Program-made: the position numbers and the translations under genes
In this document: positions 9,464 through 19,950 of the stretch, piece after piece
Position numbering within the stretch: position 1 is the first letter of the stretch
Layout of the letters: every line of letters begins with the position of its first letter
NCBI RefSeq assembly: GCF_027257955.1
Contig: NZ_JANZNQ010000008.1
Location: 62,001-126,000, forward strand
Direction: 5' to 3'
Origin: Zhongshania aquatica
GTDB taxonomy: Bacteria; Pseudomonadota; Gammaproteobacteria; Pseudomonadales; Spongiibacteraceae
Length of the DNA stretch: 64,000 nucleotides
Notes under the pieces: model-generated
Seen by the model: only the letters and a program-made list of their open reading frames with translations
What the model was told of the DNA's origin: nothing
Database searches by the model: none

Positions 9464-10258
9464 TTAACGAGGAGCCGGGCTACCGGAATGATACTGCGTC
9501 ATGGTTTGGCGCATAGATTCAATATCGCGGTTTACCTGCTTACGGAAGGCATTGACTGAGTCTAACCACTCTTCATTTTGGGTGATGCGCCGCTCAAGGT
9601 CTTTAACCCGAACATCTAAACCGCCGCCCGCCGCAACTTGCTTACCCATATTGAGCAGTTCCTTGCGGTTAACCTCAGATTGCGCAATTACCCTGTCCAG
9701 TTTTCCAGACATAGAAGTAAAGGACTCGCGATCACTGCTATAAGATTTTACGATCTTACTTAGCTGCTCATCACTCGTTTTAAGCTTGGCTTCTAGTGCT
9801 ACGATACGCTTAATCGATTTGTCCATCTCAGACTGCTGCTTGTCTAAGGTCGCGTCATGCTGGGCTAGTTCGTCTTTTTGCTTTTTCCAAACATTGTCCC
9901 AAAGCTTGCGAACTTCCTGATCAAGCTCTTTCAACTTCACCGAAGTGGTCACAGTACTTTCACTAATACTCTCATCAGCAGATGATAGGCGCTGCTCAAG
10001 CGCATCAATTCGTTTTTGACCTAGCATTAACTGAGCTTGAGTGCCGCTTAATTGATCGTACAAATAATAAGAGACACCGGACAGTAGCAGTACCAATAGG
10101 GTCAACATAAACATGACGAACCCACCACCGCCGCCGCTTTTCGGCCCAGCGTCTTGAGGCGACACTGGCTGGCCGGGCTTTTTCATTGCCGCACGATGCG
10201 CAATATCATCATCGTCAATAGAGAGTGAAATTTTTGGTTCTTGTCTTTCCGTGCTCAC
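9464..10258 (-). CDS. Single-pass membrane protein with long coiled coil
   Basis: The 264-residue protein has an acidic cytoplasmic N-terminus (IDDDDIAHRAAMKKPGQP), a glycine run, one transmembrane helix (about residues 48-68, FVMFMLTLLVLLLSGVSYYL) and then about 190 residues of heptad-rich coiled coil ending in a disordered tail. The orientation is probably cytoplasm-in with the coiled coil in the periplasm. No catalytic domain is seen. Similar proteins occur in Pseudomonas-like genomes as uncharacterised membrane proteins. It lies between fumarase and a divergent PuuD-like gene. I assign no function. Confidence 0.8.
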   Translation of the reverse strand: MSTERQEPKISLSIDDDDIAHRAAMKKPGQPVSPQDAGPKSGGGGGFVMFMLTLLVLLLSGVSYYLYDQLSGTQAQLMLGQKRIDALEQRLSSADESISESTVTTSVKLKELDQEVRKLWDNVWKKQKDELAQHDATLDKQQSEMDKSIKRIVALEAKLKTSDEQLSKIVKSYSSDRESFTSMSGKLDRVIAQSEVNRKELLNMGKQVAAGGGLDVRVKDLERRITQNEEWLDSVNAFRKQVNRDIESMRQTMTQYHSGSPAPR

Positions 10259-10496
10259 GACTAATTAACTCACTGTATGAAGGGCGAAAAAGAATCATTA
10301 TGACATTGGCATGTCGGGTGTTAAAGCACCCGCTACCCGATTTGAACGGTATTCGCTGCCCAAGTTCATCTGCTTTGCTATACTTTAGCGGTTTTAGTGT
10401 TGCACCTTATGTTCAAGACGCGTCAAATGCGATTTCGAGCAGAAGAACAACAATAAAAATTTAACAACACCAATACGTAAAATGAGGCTACTTTAA

Positions 10497-11150
10497 ATGG
10501 ATGCATTTATTTCACCAGATTTATTACTGCGCTGGTTACACGTTCTCTTCGGTATCACGTGGATTGGCCTGCTGTACTACTTCAACTTTGTACAAACCGA
10601 ATACTTCAAAGAAGCCGAAGCTTCGGCGAAAGCGGATGCAGTTAAGAAATTAGCCCCAAGAGCCCTTTGGTGGTTCCGCTGGGGTGCCATGTTCACCTTT
10701 TTAACCGGCCTTGGTCTATTGCACTTCACCATGGCGCGCGGTCTGAACGGTTACATCATTATTGGCGCCCTCATGGGCACCTTAATGTTCTTAAACGTGT
10801 GGCTAATTATTTGGCCAAACCAAAAAATTGTTTGCGGTATTGTGCCCGGCGATGCATCAAAAGCGGCTCCCAAGGCTGGCTTGGCTTCTCGCACTAATAC
10901 CCTTTTCTCTGCACCAATGCTAATTGGTATGCTGGGCTCTTTCCACGGCGCGGGTGCCGCTGGTGCGGCTGCGGTAAGTAAAGCTGGTACGTCTATTAGC
11001 TTGGGCCTGTGGATTTGTATTGGTCTAATTGTTGTCCTTGAACTAAATGCTATCTTCGGCAAAACTGGCCCTATGACCACAGTAAAAGGCGTTGTACATT
11101 GCAGCATAGCGTTAGCCATAGCGATGGTTGCACTGCTTCAATTCGTGTAA
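10497..11150 (+). CDS. Urate hydroxylase PuuD-like membrane domain protein
   Basis: The 217-residue integral membrane protein begins MDAFISPDLLLRWLHVLFGITWIGLLYYFNF, which matches the N-terminal membrane domain of the PuuD/urate-oxidase N-terminal family (PF06181). In PuuD proper this domain is fused to a C-terminal cytochrome c; here the protein stops after about six hydrophobic segments and contains no CxxCH motif. No purine catabolism genes are adjacent, so urate hydroxylation is doubtful and the substrate or redox role is unknown. The gene stands alone and ends in a strong shared terminator. Confidence 0.75.
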   Translation: MDAFISPDLLLRWLHVLFGITWIGLLYYFNFVQTEYFKEAEASAKADAVKKLAPRALWWFRWGAMFTFLTGLGLLHFTMARGLNGYIIIGALMGTLMFLNVWLIIWPNQKIVCGIVPGDASKAAPKAGLASRTNTLFSAPMLIGMLGSFHGAGAAGAAAVSKAGTSISLGLWICIGLIVVLELNAIFGKTGPMTTVKGVVHCSIALAIAMVALLQFV

Positions 11151-11170
11151 TTGCCTAATATAACGAACTG

Positions 11171-11200
11171 AAAAGGGAGCCTTAAAGGCTCCCTTTTTTG
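11171..11200. terminator. Bidirectional rho-independent terminator
   Basis: GGGAGCC (11175-11181), loop TTAAA, GGCTCCC (11187-11193) and a T6 tract form a strong terminator for the PuuD-like gene. An A-run on the left arm makes it function for the convergent CoA-binding gene too. Confidence 0.9.
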
Positions 11201-11210
11201 TGAAGTTTTT

Positions 11211-11576
11211 CTAGTACTGACCGGTACGCAACAAGACTAAGGTGCACGCTTCTTCAGTCGCTATTCCTGCCTTTTCGAGCCGCTCTGCCATCTCGTCAGA
11301 TTCGGTGCCCGGATTAAAAATCACTCTACGTGGTGCCAACGCAATAAGCTGATCAATATCGTTTTTGAGTAAGTCCGCCCTAACATAGACTGTCACCGTA
11401 TCGACATGGTCGCTCACAGTGTTAATCATAGGAACACATTTCACGCCGGCTACTTCTTCATGATAGGGGTTCACCGGCAACACCTTGTGACCATATTCCT
11501 TGAGTAGCTGCACGGCTTTAAAGGAGTATCGCTCCGGCTTTGGGCTTGCACCCAACACCAATACTGTCTCGCTCAT
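11211..11576 (-). CDS. CoA-binding domain protein (YccU family)
   Basis: The 121-residue protein is a single Rossmann-type CoA-binding domain: it begins MSETVLVLGASPKPERYSF and continues with HKVLPVNPYHEEVAGVKC and RRVIFNPGTES, as in YccU. The longer frame from 11621 would add 15 residues, but GGAGAATGTG immediately before the ATG at 11574-11576 favours the shorter start. Members bind CoA in structures; the physiological role is unknown. It ends at the bidirectional terminator shared with the PuuD-like gene. Confidence 0.85.
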   Translation of the reverse strand: MSETVLVLGASPKPERYSFKAVQLLKEYGHKVLPVNPYHEEVAGVKCVPMINTVSDHVDTVTVYVRADLLKNDIDQLIALAPRRVIFNPGTESDEMAERLEKAGIATEEACTLVLLRTGQY

Positions 11577-11597
11577 CACATTCTCCAGACAAACAAA

Positions 11598-11622
11598 AAC
11601 CGGGCGACAGGCGCCCGGCAAT
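11598..11622 (-). terminator. Terminator of the CC0125-like lipoprotein gene
   Basis: CCGGGCG (11600-11606), loop ACAGG and CGCCCGG (11612-11618) make a perfect 7-bp GC stem. Read leftward it is followed by TTTTTGTTTG. It lies about 25 bp past the lipoprotein stop. Confidence 0.8.
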
Positions 11623-11642
11623 TTTTCCTATACTTCCGCAAA

Positions 11643-12188
11643 TTACTTCGCTTGTTTACCCATCCAGCGACGCAATGTAGATGCCAGTTCTTGTGCATTA
11701 TAAGCTTCTGCATCATCCGGCATAGGGTCTTTACCCATTTTAATTTCTAATGACGCTTGGTAGTTTGTACGCGTTGTTGTTGACGCTACGCCGCCGCTCA
11801 AACGTGATGGCGTTTGCGCCACTACCGTGCTGCAGCTCATTAAACCGCAACGTTGATACACGGCAGTATGGCCACCAAAATCGTTTACACCAGAGATACT
11901 GGTACTGCTACGACTTTTACTTTCTGTATCACGATTGACTAAATGGAACCAATTGTAGCCATTCTGCAAGGTTAGCTCCGCTGCGCGCAGCATTGCATAA
12001 TCATTAACCGTTTCTTTATCTGTACGGCTATTACCAGTAAACGTGACACGGTAACGATCACTACCCAATTCCGTTTCGGTATAACCATAAGCACCGCGCT
12101 CGTCAGCTGGCTGGTACGTTGTACCTGTGCTGCTGCAACCCACAACAAGACCAGATAACAACACGGCAAAAACCCACTGTAAACGCAT
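11643..12188 (-). CDS. Putative lipoprotein, CC0125/CC1285 family
   Basis: The 181-residue protein begins MRLQWVFAVLLSGLVVGCSS, a lipoprotein signal with lipobox LVVG-C at Cys18, so it is probably anchored in the outer membrane. The body has the family core YGYTETELGSDRYRVTFTGN...DYAMLRAAELTLQNGYNWF found in CC0125/CC1285-like lipoproteins. Two further cysteines (QRCGLMSC) may form a disulfide. The function is unknown. It is monocistronic with its own terminator. Confidence 0.75.
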   Translation of the reverse strand: MRLQWVFAVLLSGLVVGCSSTGTTYQPADERGAYGYTETELGSDRYRVTFTGNSRTDKETVNDYAMLRAAELTLQNGYNWFHLVNRDTESKSRSSTSISGVNDFGGHTAVYQRCGLMSCSTVVAQTPSRLSGGVASTTTRTNYQASLEIKMGKDPMPDDAEAYNAQELASTLRRWMGKQAK

Positions 12189-12314
12189 AACTTTCCCCTA
12201 AAAAAATCAACTTATAGCGATACTACCTTATGGTAGAACCCCGCACCTTTAACAAGCCACCATAATACGCACTGGAGCTGAACTGAAACTTAACAAAGCC
12301 ATTTAATTTTCAAA

Positions 12315-12743
12315 CTACTTGATATCGGTCCAATTTTTTTGCATTTCTAGATACATAAATGAAGCTGACCAGGCAATCATTACCAAGCCAATCAATGACT
12401 CTAAACCGCATAGAAAACGCAGATCTCCAACAGGGACAATGTCGCCAAACCCCAGTGAAGTGTAGACCGTAAATGAAAAGTAGGCACTGTCGAGCAAGGT
12501 TCCAGAGAAATTACCAGTTAAGGCACCAAAACTACCGTCTGCACTTAGCAGAAAATAAGCCAGCGAAAAAATCCATACCTCTACGGCATGAGCTAACAAA
12601 ACACCAGTCAATGCGACCAATACCCGGTGCCTCGGTTTAGCCAAGCGAGGGACAAACTTGGCCAAGGTAAATAAAGTTTCATGGTGTATCAGCACGGCTA
12701 CTGATATCACGGCGATATTAATTAAACAGAGAACAATAAACAT
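12315..12743 (-). CDS. Small two-TM potassium channel domain protein
   Basis: The 142-residue protein has four hydrophobic stretches. The last two flank a pore loop with the selectivity-filter sequence SLGFGDIVP (consensus TxGYGD/TxGFGD). The arrangement matches the Ion_trans_2 family. There is no cytoplasmic RCK/TrkA regulatory domain. It probably assembles as a tetrameric K+ channel in the inner membrane; gating is not evident. It lies 18 bp downstream of the mutarotase gene on the same strand, so the two are likely cotranscribed. Confidence 0.75.
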   Translation of the reverse strand: MFIVLCLINIAVISVAVLIHHETLFTLAKFVPRLAKPRHRVLVALTGVLLAHAVEVWIFSLAYFLLSADGSFGALTGNFSGTLLDSAYFSFTVYTSLGFGDIVPVGDLRFLCGLESLIGLVMIAWSASFMYLEMQKNWTDIK

Positions 12744-12761
12744 AAGACGACTAGGCTCAAA

Positions 12762-13706
12762 TCAATTAGACGACAAAGTCATCTCTGCAACAGTAACACC
12801 GCCGGCCGCTAATAACTGCTCATCGTCAAAGGCCATACCGCGCTCAACACATACATAGTCAAGGTAGTGCGGACCCACATCCGCCATTTTTCTCGCCAGT
12901 TCAGCCCCAGGGTTCCAGACCACGACGGTGTCACATCCTACACCGCCGATATCAATCCGACGGCCAGCATCAAGTATCGACTGACTACCACCAAGTCCTT
13001 CATACACTCGGTCGATTTCCTTATCGAAAACCAATGGATCACTTTGCACAAACTTAGCTAAGCCTTGGCAATTATCCAAGTAGGCGCTATCGGTAAGGCC
13101 ATCGATTTTCACACGACCTAAATCACCAACTGCAAAGTAAGTATGCAGCGCAAAACTGAGCGGCATGGTTTCTCGTCCTTGGTTAATGATGCTCAGTTTG
13201 AGATGTAATTCATGGCCCAAGGTCACATCTAGCCGAGCCCTAAATGAAAAAGGGAATGCCGCTAAATCGTCCTTCGTAGGACTAAATCCAAACTGCAAAG
13301 TGATGTTGTCATCTTCAGCTTGCTGTACATCATCTAAAGTCCAAAGTTGAGTACGCGCAAAGCCATGCTTCGCTAAGTCTACTTGGCGACGATTTACACC
13401 AAACCACGGCAAGCACAGTGGAATACCGCCGCGAATAGGGTCACCCACGCGAAAAGATGATAGCGGACTAAGCCATAACAACTCATCTTTTCCGTTTGGA
13501 CGGAAAGACAATATCTGCGCGCCCTGCAGAGATATCACAGCACGACAGGTTTCACTTATACATTCTAAAACTGGCAGATCAGCCGATTCAGAGCTTAGCT
13601 CAGAATAGCCATTTGCTTCGGTAAAAACAGTGCTTGCAGCGCGCAAATGAATCTGAGCATTGCGCAAATTAAGTACATCTAGGCTCGCAGCTATGTCGCT
13701 ATTCAC
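12762..13706 (-). CDS. D-hexose-6-phosphate mutarotase (YeaD family)
   Basis: The 314-residue protein belongs to the aldose-1-epimerase-like glucose-6-phosphate 1-epimerases. Visible motifs are the substrate-binding IRGGIPLCLPWFG, the catalytic-His region PLSFALHTYFAVGDL and the catalytic-Glu region YVCVERG. It would equilibrate alpha and beta anomers of glucose 6-phosphate for glycolysis or the pentose pathway. The length fits the family. It precedes the K+ channel gene in the same direction. Confidence 0.88.
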   Translation of the reverse strand: MNSDIAASLDVLNLRNAQIHLRAASTVFTEANGYSELSSESADLPVLECISETCRAVISLQGAQILSFRPNGKDELLWLSPLSSFRVGDPIRGGIPLCLPWFGVNRRQVDLAKHGFARTQLWTLDDVQQAEDDNITLQFGFSPTKDDLAAFPFSFRARLDVTLGHELHLKLSIINQGRETMPLSFALHTYFAVGDLGRVKIDGLTDSAYLDNCQGLAKFVQSDPLVFDKEIDRVYEGLGGSQSILDAGRRIDIGGVGCDTVVVWNPGAELARKMADVGPHYLDYVCVERGMAFDDEQLLAAGGVTVAEMTLSSN

Positions 13707-13748
13707 ATCAAGATTCCAATTAAATTATTCACTTTTAATATCACAGGT

Positions 13749-14432
13749 CTAGCTCGGCTTCTTTCGCAGCACCATCATATCCATTGCACCTTTCTGAAAC
13801 TGGTAGGCAACGGGCTTTAGCTCGGCAATATAATCTCGCTCATTAAAATAGCGAAGGACACCGGGAACGTGTTGAGAAATTCGACCATCTAAACTTAACA
13901 AGGGATACACCCGAACTTCCTTGGCAACGCGGCACATTTCAGACAGCGCCTCAATGTGCTGAGCCGCATCAATTTGCTCGCTGTATAAAAACAGTAGATG
14001 GGAGCTAAGTGCCAGATCAAATTCATCATCTAAAAACGGAAGTTCCGGCAGACTGGCATCAATGTAACGCCCCTCTTCGAGGCCCTTGTCAAAGTCATCC
14101 AGAAAGCGATTCATCGCCGACATTCGGATCGACCCCAAATGGCCGGGGTCTTTAAAGCTGGTCCAATAAAATTGCTGTGCATTTCGAGCAAGCTCGGCAA
14201 TCATTCCGGGGTACACTCGCTGGATACGGCTGCGAATACCCTCGGCTGAAAACTGGTAAATAGGATCAATAGACATGATCCGCCCGCCACGCTGAGTCAA
14301 TTCAGCATTAAAGCTGGCAGGGCCATCACCGCAGCCCAAAATATAGCCGTCAAGATCTCGCTCAGACAGCGAAAACATCCGGCAGTACTCCGCGTATGAT
14401 CGTCCCCAGGGGACAATGGATGACAGCTCCAA
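13749..14432 (-). CDS. SAM-dependent methyltransferase-like protein
   Basis: The 227-residue protein begins MELSSIVPWGRSYAEY and contains the class I methyltransferase motif I YILGCGDGPASFN, an acidic motif II end (IMSIDP) and a DLALSSHLLFLYS motif IV-like segment. This fits a Rossmann SAM-binding fold, but the substrate is unknown and the segment after motif I is less canonical than in characterised enzymes. It stands alone upstream of the mutarotase gene, separated by 42 bp. Confidence 0.65.
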   Translation of the reverse strand: MELSSIVPWGRSYAEYCRMFSLSERDLDGYILGCGDGPASFNAELTQRGGRIMSIDPIYQFSAEGIRSRIQRVYPGMIAELARNAQQFYWTSFKDPGHLGSIRMSAMNRFLDDFDKGLEEGRYIDASLPELPFLDDEFDLALSSHLLFLYSEQIDAAQHIEALSEMCRVAKEVRVYPLLSLDGRISQHVPGVLRYFNERDYIAELKPVAYQFQKGAMDMMVLRKKPS

Positions 14433-14604
14433 AACATCCTCACAATAATTATTGGCGCAAGTATTACGCCACGCCTACCTCGATGGACGCACAATACGCA
14501 TCGCTGCCCAGCAAGTATAGTGATGGTCACACTGGCAGCACAAACCCTTTGCGCAGCATGCCGGTGTTTTACGATGAACCGCTATATAAACCCGCGACTC
14601 AAAA

Positions 14605-14636
14605 CGTAAAAAGGCGACTTTCCAGTCGCCTTGAAG
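14605..14636 (-). terminator. Terminator of the TSP3/hydrolase lipoprotein gene
   Basis: AAGGCGACT (14611-14619), loop TTCC and AGTCGCCTT (14624-14632) form a perfect 9-bp stem. Read leftward it runs into TTTTTACG. It lies about 20 bp after the stop at 14656. Confidence 0.88.
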
Positions 14637-14655
14637 TATAGATTAACCCTGCTTA

Positions 14656-17457
14656 CTAGGGGCTTGGCAGCTCGCCAGCTAAATCAGGCAAACCACCACC
14701 TAAATCCGGTAATCCTCCGTCAATACCTAGCGCTGTACTTAACGGCTCCGGCGCACCCAAAGACTCAGTAGCGTTGGCGTCAAAATCAGGCTGCCCATCT
14801 GCGCCAACGGCAAACAGCGGCAAACGAAGACTTGCGGCGATATTAACTGCGGGAATGGTCAGGTCACGCGAGAAGGCTTCCAAGTATTGCGGATGATAGC
14901 CGCTCAACCACAAACCCAACTCATCACCTTGACCAAGGCGCTCTGCGATACCGACCATATCAATATCGAAATGCTGGCCAATACCGCGAACCGGCGTTAT
15001 TTGATCATCTAGCAAACGCCACTCGCCACCCGCACTGCGAATCGCCACCCCGGCAAACAAGATACTGTCGCAGCCGATGCGCAGAGTTGGAATACTGCCC
15101 AAGGCACACACCGCATCGTTAATTTGCTGAGGCGTCGTGACGGTCATATCCAACTGGGGAATACCCGCCACAATAAGCCCATTGCTACTTGTGACACTTA
15201 ACACCGGCACTATAACCACATCTTGACCAGGTAAATGCGCGACTTGAGCGGCAACACCGTTTAATACATTACTTGCCGAGAGATCACTGTACTCAGTAAA
15301 CGATACAGCGGTGTCGTCGTTAGCAGAGCGACGCGCCTTAAACTTCGACACTGGAATCATTACCGCGTCATCGTCAGCAAGCGATGTACAAATTGCATTC
15401 TCACCACTTAAATAGTCAGCCGCCGGCAGGCCACGCAGTTTTTCATCCAGCCACGCAATAGTCGCATCACGCTGGTCGATGCTGCCGCAGGCAAATTTGC
15501 CGCCTGGCGCCTGCATAAATATGGGGTCCGGTGTCTCGCCAATGAAACTAGAAATAATATGGCCACTTTCATGAGTCAGCATTCTAACTTCATGTCCGGT
15601 TTCAGCCGCACGCTCACTCAGACACTGAAAATTCCACCAGGCCTCATTGAAATTAAACAAGGTGTCGCGAATACCTTGAGTAAGTAATATGTCCACACCC
15701 GGCTGACCTGTATAAGTATTGCTGCCGGGTGCCTCATTAAATTCACTACTGATATTGTTATTCAGCGCACTCGCCGCCACGCTGTATGGCATGGTTGCCT
15801 GACCGTTCAATCCGCACCAATAGCGCGGGCTATGGTAGGTAAACCAGTCTAATGCATCACGAGGAAACTCGTTAGTTGCCAGACCGCGCGCTAAGGTTTC
15901 AACAACAAACGGGTCTAGACCACGGGCCAACGGAGATTCTTGATTCTCTAGCCCAGGCTGATAACTACCGGCTTCGCCGCCAGCGACCAGTAACAGTGCC
16001 CATGTCGATTTAACAACATCACCCTGGTTCAAACTGTAGGGCAGATTGTGCCAAGTAATATCAGGAACCATCGCATCTAAGCGCTGCTTTTCATCAACGC
16101 CGTGAATCAGCATTTGGTAGCCGCCGCCGTAGCTAGAACCCACCGAACCCACTAGCAGGTTCACGCCACCCGCTACACTCTCAGGCGCTGCGGGGCGGCC
16201 GACAAATTCACCCGTGCTTTCGTCACGCCAGGACAAGTAATCCAGATTCGCCTCTGCCCAATCTAGAATCTGCAGCAAATCCAAACCCTCGAAATCCGGA
16301 TCCATTACTCTTACTGTGCCACTGCTATCGCCAAAACCACGCAAATCGATACTGATTACCGGATAGCCACCAGCGACTAATCGATCAATCGCATTGCCGG
16401 TATACTCACTTCCCGTGTCACTCACTCGGGCGCCGCCAAAACCGTGACTATGTAATACCAAGGGGTGCGCTCCCTGAGCGCGCTGCCCACAATCAATTAC
16501 TGCCGGTTCGAAAACCTCGAAGCTAATATTTTCACCACTCGCCGAGGGCAAAATCACTTGATAGTGGCGATTAGCAACAACACTTGCAAAGCTATCGCCG
16601 CAGGACGCATTAGTTTGCGTTGCAGAGCATCCGCTGGCATCAACTTGCGCACCGGCTGATGAACCAGCGCAAAGATCAGCATCATTACCAACGCCATCTC
16701 CGTCGCTGTCGCGATTATCTTCTGGGTCACAGGCATCGCCGACCGTATCGACATCTAAATCTTGCTGATCCGTGTTTGCGGTAGATGGGCAATTATCTAG
16801 CGTGTCTAAAACACCATCACCGTCACTATCTCGATCATCCTGAGGATCGCAGGCATCACCAATACCGTCGGCATCGATATCTTGCTGCCCCGTATTTGGG
16901 GTCGCAGGACAGTTATCAACGCCATTAGAAACGCCATCATTATCAGCGTCGTTATCACAAGCATCGCCCACACCGTCGGTATCCGCATCTGCTTGACCAG
17001 GATTTGAGGCATTTGGACAATTATCACTGGTATCTGGAATACCATCAGAATCGCTATCGACTGGCTGGCCACCACCATTACCGCCATTGCCGCCGCTATT
17101 ATCAACCGCATCACAGGCATCACCGATGAGGTCGCCATCAAGATCAGATTGATTTGAATTCGCGACAGAGGGGCAATTATCACTGCTGTTGTCTATTCCG
17201 TCGTTATCAGCATCGTTATCACAAGCGTCGCCAAATCCATCTGAATCTATATCTGCTTGCCCGGCATTACTATTTACCGGACAGTTATCGACATTGTCAG
17301 CGATTCCGTCCGAATCCGCGTCCTGCAGCTGGTTAACTCCGCCGCCGCCATTATTTGGGGAGCCGGAAGAAGAACCTGAACTAGAAACCGAACTACCACC
17401 GCAGGCAGATAAAGCGGCAACGGTAAAAACGATGCATAAATAACGACTGTAAGACAT
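14656..17457 (-). CDS. Lipoprotein with thrombospondin type 3 repeats and S15/CocE-like hydrolase domain
   Basis: The protein has 933 residues from the ATG at 17455-17457 (an AGG lies upstream; 12 extra residues would come from 17493). It begins with a lipoprotein signal ending LSAC-GG, then a Ser/Gly linker. About 250 residues follow of calcium-binding thrombospondin type 3 repeats (units such as DSDGDGVLDTLDNCP and IGDACD, about seven). The C-terminal 630 residues form an alpha/beta hydrolase: LVLHSHGFGG, SIDLRGFGDSSG, nucleophile elbow GSSYG (Ser442) and HESGH near residue 630. This resembles X-Pro dipeptidyl-peptidase/CocE (S15) hydrolases. It is likely a surface-exposed, Ca-stabilised peptidase or esterase. 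The fusion of the two modules is notable; the substrate is unknown. Confidence 0.8.
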   Translation of the reverse strand: MSYSRYLCIVFTVAALSACGGSSVSSSGSSSGSPNNGGGGVNQLQDADSDGIADNVDNCPVNSNAGQADIDSDGFGDACDNDADNDGIDNSSDNCPSVANSNQSDLDGDLIGDACDAVDNSGGNGGNGGGQPVDSDSDGIPDTSDNCPNASNPGQADADTDGVGDACDNDADNDGVSNGVDNCPATPNTGQQDIDADGIGDACDPQDDRDSDGDGVLDTLDNCPSTANTDQQDLDVDTVGDACDPEDNRDSDGDGVGNDADLCAGSSAGAQVDASGCSATQTNASCGDSFASVVANRHYQVILPSASGENISFEVFEPAVIDCGQRAQGAHPLVLHSHGFGGARVSDTGSEYTGNAIDRLVAGGYPVISIDLRGFGDSSGTVRVMDPDFEGLDLLQILDWAEANLDYLSWRDESTGEFVGRPAAPESVAGGVNLLVGSVGSSYGGGYQMLIHGVDEKQRLDAMVPDITWHNLPYSLNQGDVVKSTWALLLVAGGEAGSYQPGLENQESPLARGLDPFVVETLARGLATNEFPRDALDWFTYHSPRYWCGLNGQATMPYSVAASALNNNISSEFNEAPGSNTYTGQPGVDILLTQGIRDTLFNFNEAWWNFQCLSERAAETGHEVRMLTHESGHIISSFIGETPDPIFMQAPGGKFACGSIDQRDATIAWLDEKLRGLPAADYLSGENAICTSLADDDAVMIPVSKFKARRSANDDTAVSFTEYSDLSASNVLNGVAAQVAHLPGQDVVIVPVLSVTSSNGLIVAGIPQLDMTVTTPQQINDAVCALGSIPTLRIGCDSILFAGVAIRSAGGEWRLLDDQITPVRGIGQHFDIDMVGIAERLGQGDELGLWLSGYHPQYLEAFSRDLTIPAVNIAASLRLPLFAVGADGQPDFDANATESLGAPEPLSTALGIDGGLPDLGGGLPDLAGELPSP

Positions 17458-17656
17458 GGGATACACCTGGCAACTTATTTTTATAACGAGCAAATATGCG
17501 TTTCTAGCCGCCTGTCAGTTCAGCATGAGCGCCACTATTACACATTTTAAACAATATATGACAATACTATACATGTTAACATCGATCACACAAGATCAAA
17601 CTTAAGTCTTTTGTTAGATTTAAGCCCGCAATATCCAGAAAAGCAAAATTCAGGCA

Positions 17657-17688
17657 TAAAAAAACCCCGCCGAAGCGAGGTTTTTAGG
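17657..17688 (-). terminator. groESL operon terminator
   Basis: On the minus strand AACCTCGC-TTCG-GCGGGGTT forms an 8-bp stem with a stable TTCG tetraloop and a following T-run (17663-17682 plus flank). It lies about 25 bp after the groEL stop. Confidence 0.9.
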
Positions 17689-17710
17689 TCGAGCTAGGTG
17701 GGGCTATAAA

Positions 17711-19384
<1,674 letters not shown>

Positions 19385-19427
19385 TTATTAACTAATTCGT
19401 TGATTCAAAAGAAACTTTGTGTGGGAC

Positions 19428-19718
19428 TTACGCTTCTACCACACCAAAGATTTCTGATTCATTCAGAACGATCAGCTCTTCGCCGTCGACTTTTACAGTG
19501 CTACCAGAGTACTGGCCGAAAATAACCAAATCACCAGCTTTTACGCCAACTGGACGCAATTCACCGCTTTCAAGCAATTTACCTTCGCCAACTGCAAGCA
19601 CTTCGCCTTGGTTTGGTTTCTCTTTTGCAGAACCAGGCAACACGATGCCGCCAGCGCTAGTTTTTTCTTCTTCCTTACGACGGACAACAACGCGATCGTA
19701 TAACGGACGAATTTTCAT
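19428..19718 (-). CDS. groES: Co-chaperonin GroES (10 kDa)
   Basis: The 96-residue lid of the GroEL cage begins [14 protein letters not shown] and includes the mobile loop [19 protein letters not shown]. The ATG at 19716-19718 is chosen because GGAG precedes it by 10 nt; an upstream TTG would add three residues. It is the first gene of the groESL operon, with a leader of about 180 nt from the predicted heat-shock promoter. Confidence 0.97.
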   Translation of the reverse strand: MKIRPLYDRVVVRRKEEEKTSAGGIVLPGSAKEKPNQGEVLAVGEGKLLESGELRPVGVKAGDLVIFGQYSGSTVKVDGEELIVLNESEIFGVVEA

Positions 19719-19906
19719 TTTTATCAATCTCCATTAAATCAATGAGTTAGAATTTTTTGACCGGCTAAACCGGCATTCAGCCCAAAAGCCGTAGATCTTA
19801 CTTCTACAGACCTTTTGATCTGAAACCCCTTCATACGGATCAGAACGAACAGATGTTCCGACTGGGAAAACCAAGTGCAATCACCAAGTCACCGTGGGCT
19901 GTCCTG

Positions 19907-19935
19907 TAAATGGGGTTCGTAGAAATCTTTTCAAG
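19907..19935 (-). promoter_or_regulatory. Sigma32 (RpoH) heat-shock promoter of groESL
   Basis: On the minus strand CTTGAAA (19929-19935), a 13-nt spacer and CCCCATTTA (19907-19915) match the RpoH consensus (CTTGAAA, CCCCATnTA) at every specified position. No CIRCE element is seen. The expected start near 19900 leaves about 180 nt of untranslated leader before groES. Confidence 0.9.
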
Positions 19936-19950
19936 AGCGCGACAAAAAAA

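Noticed and set aside
14396-14641. 81-residue plus-strand frame upstream of the methyltransferase-like gene
   Set aside because: It runs across the opposite-strand gene start and a terminator hairpin and lacks a Shine-Dalgarno site or family features.
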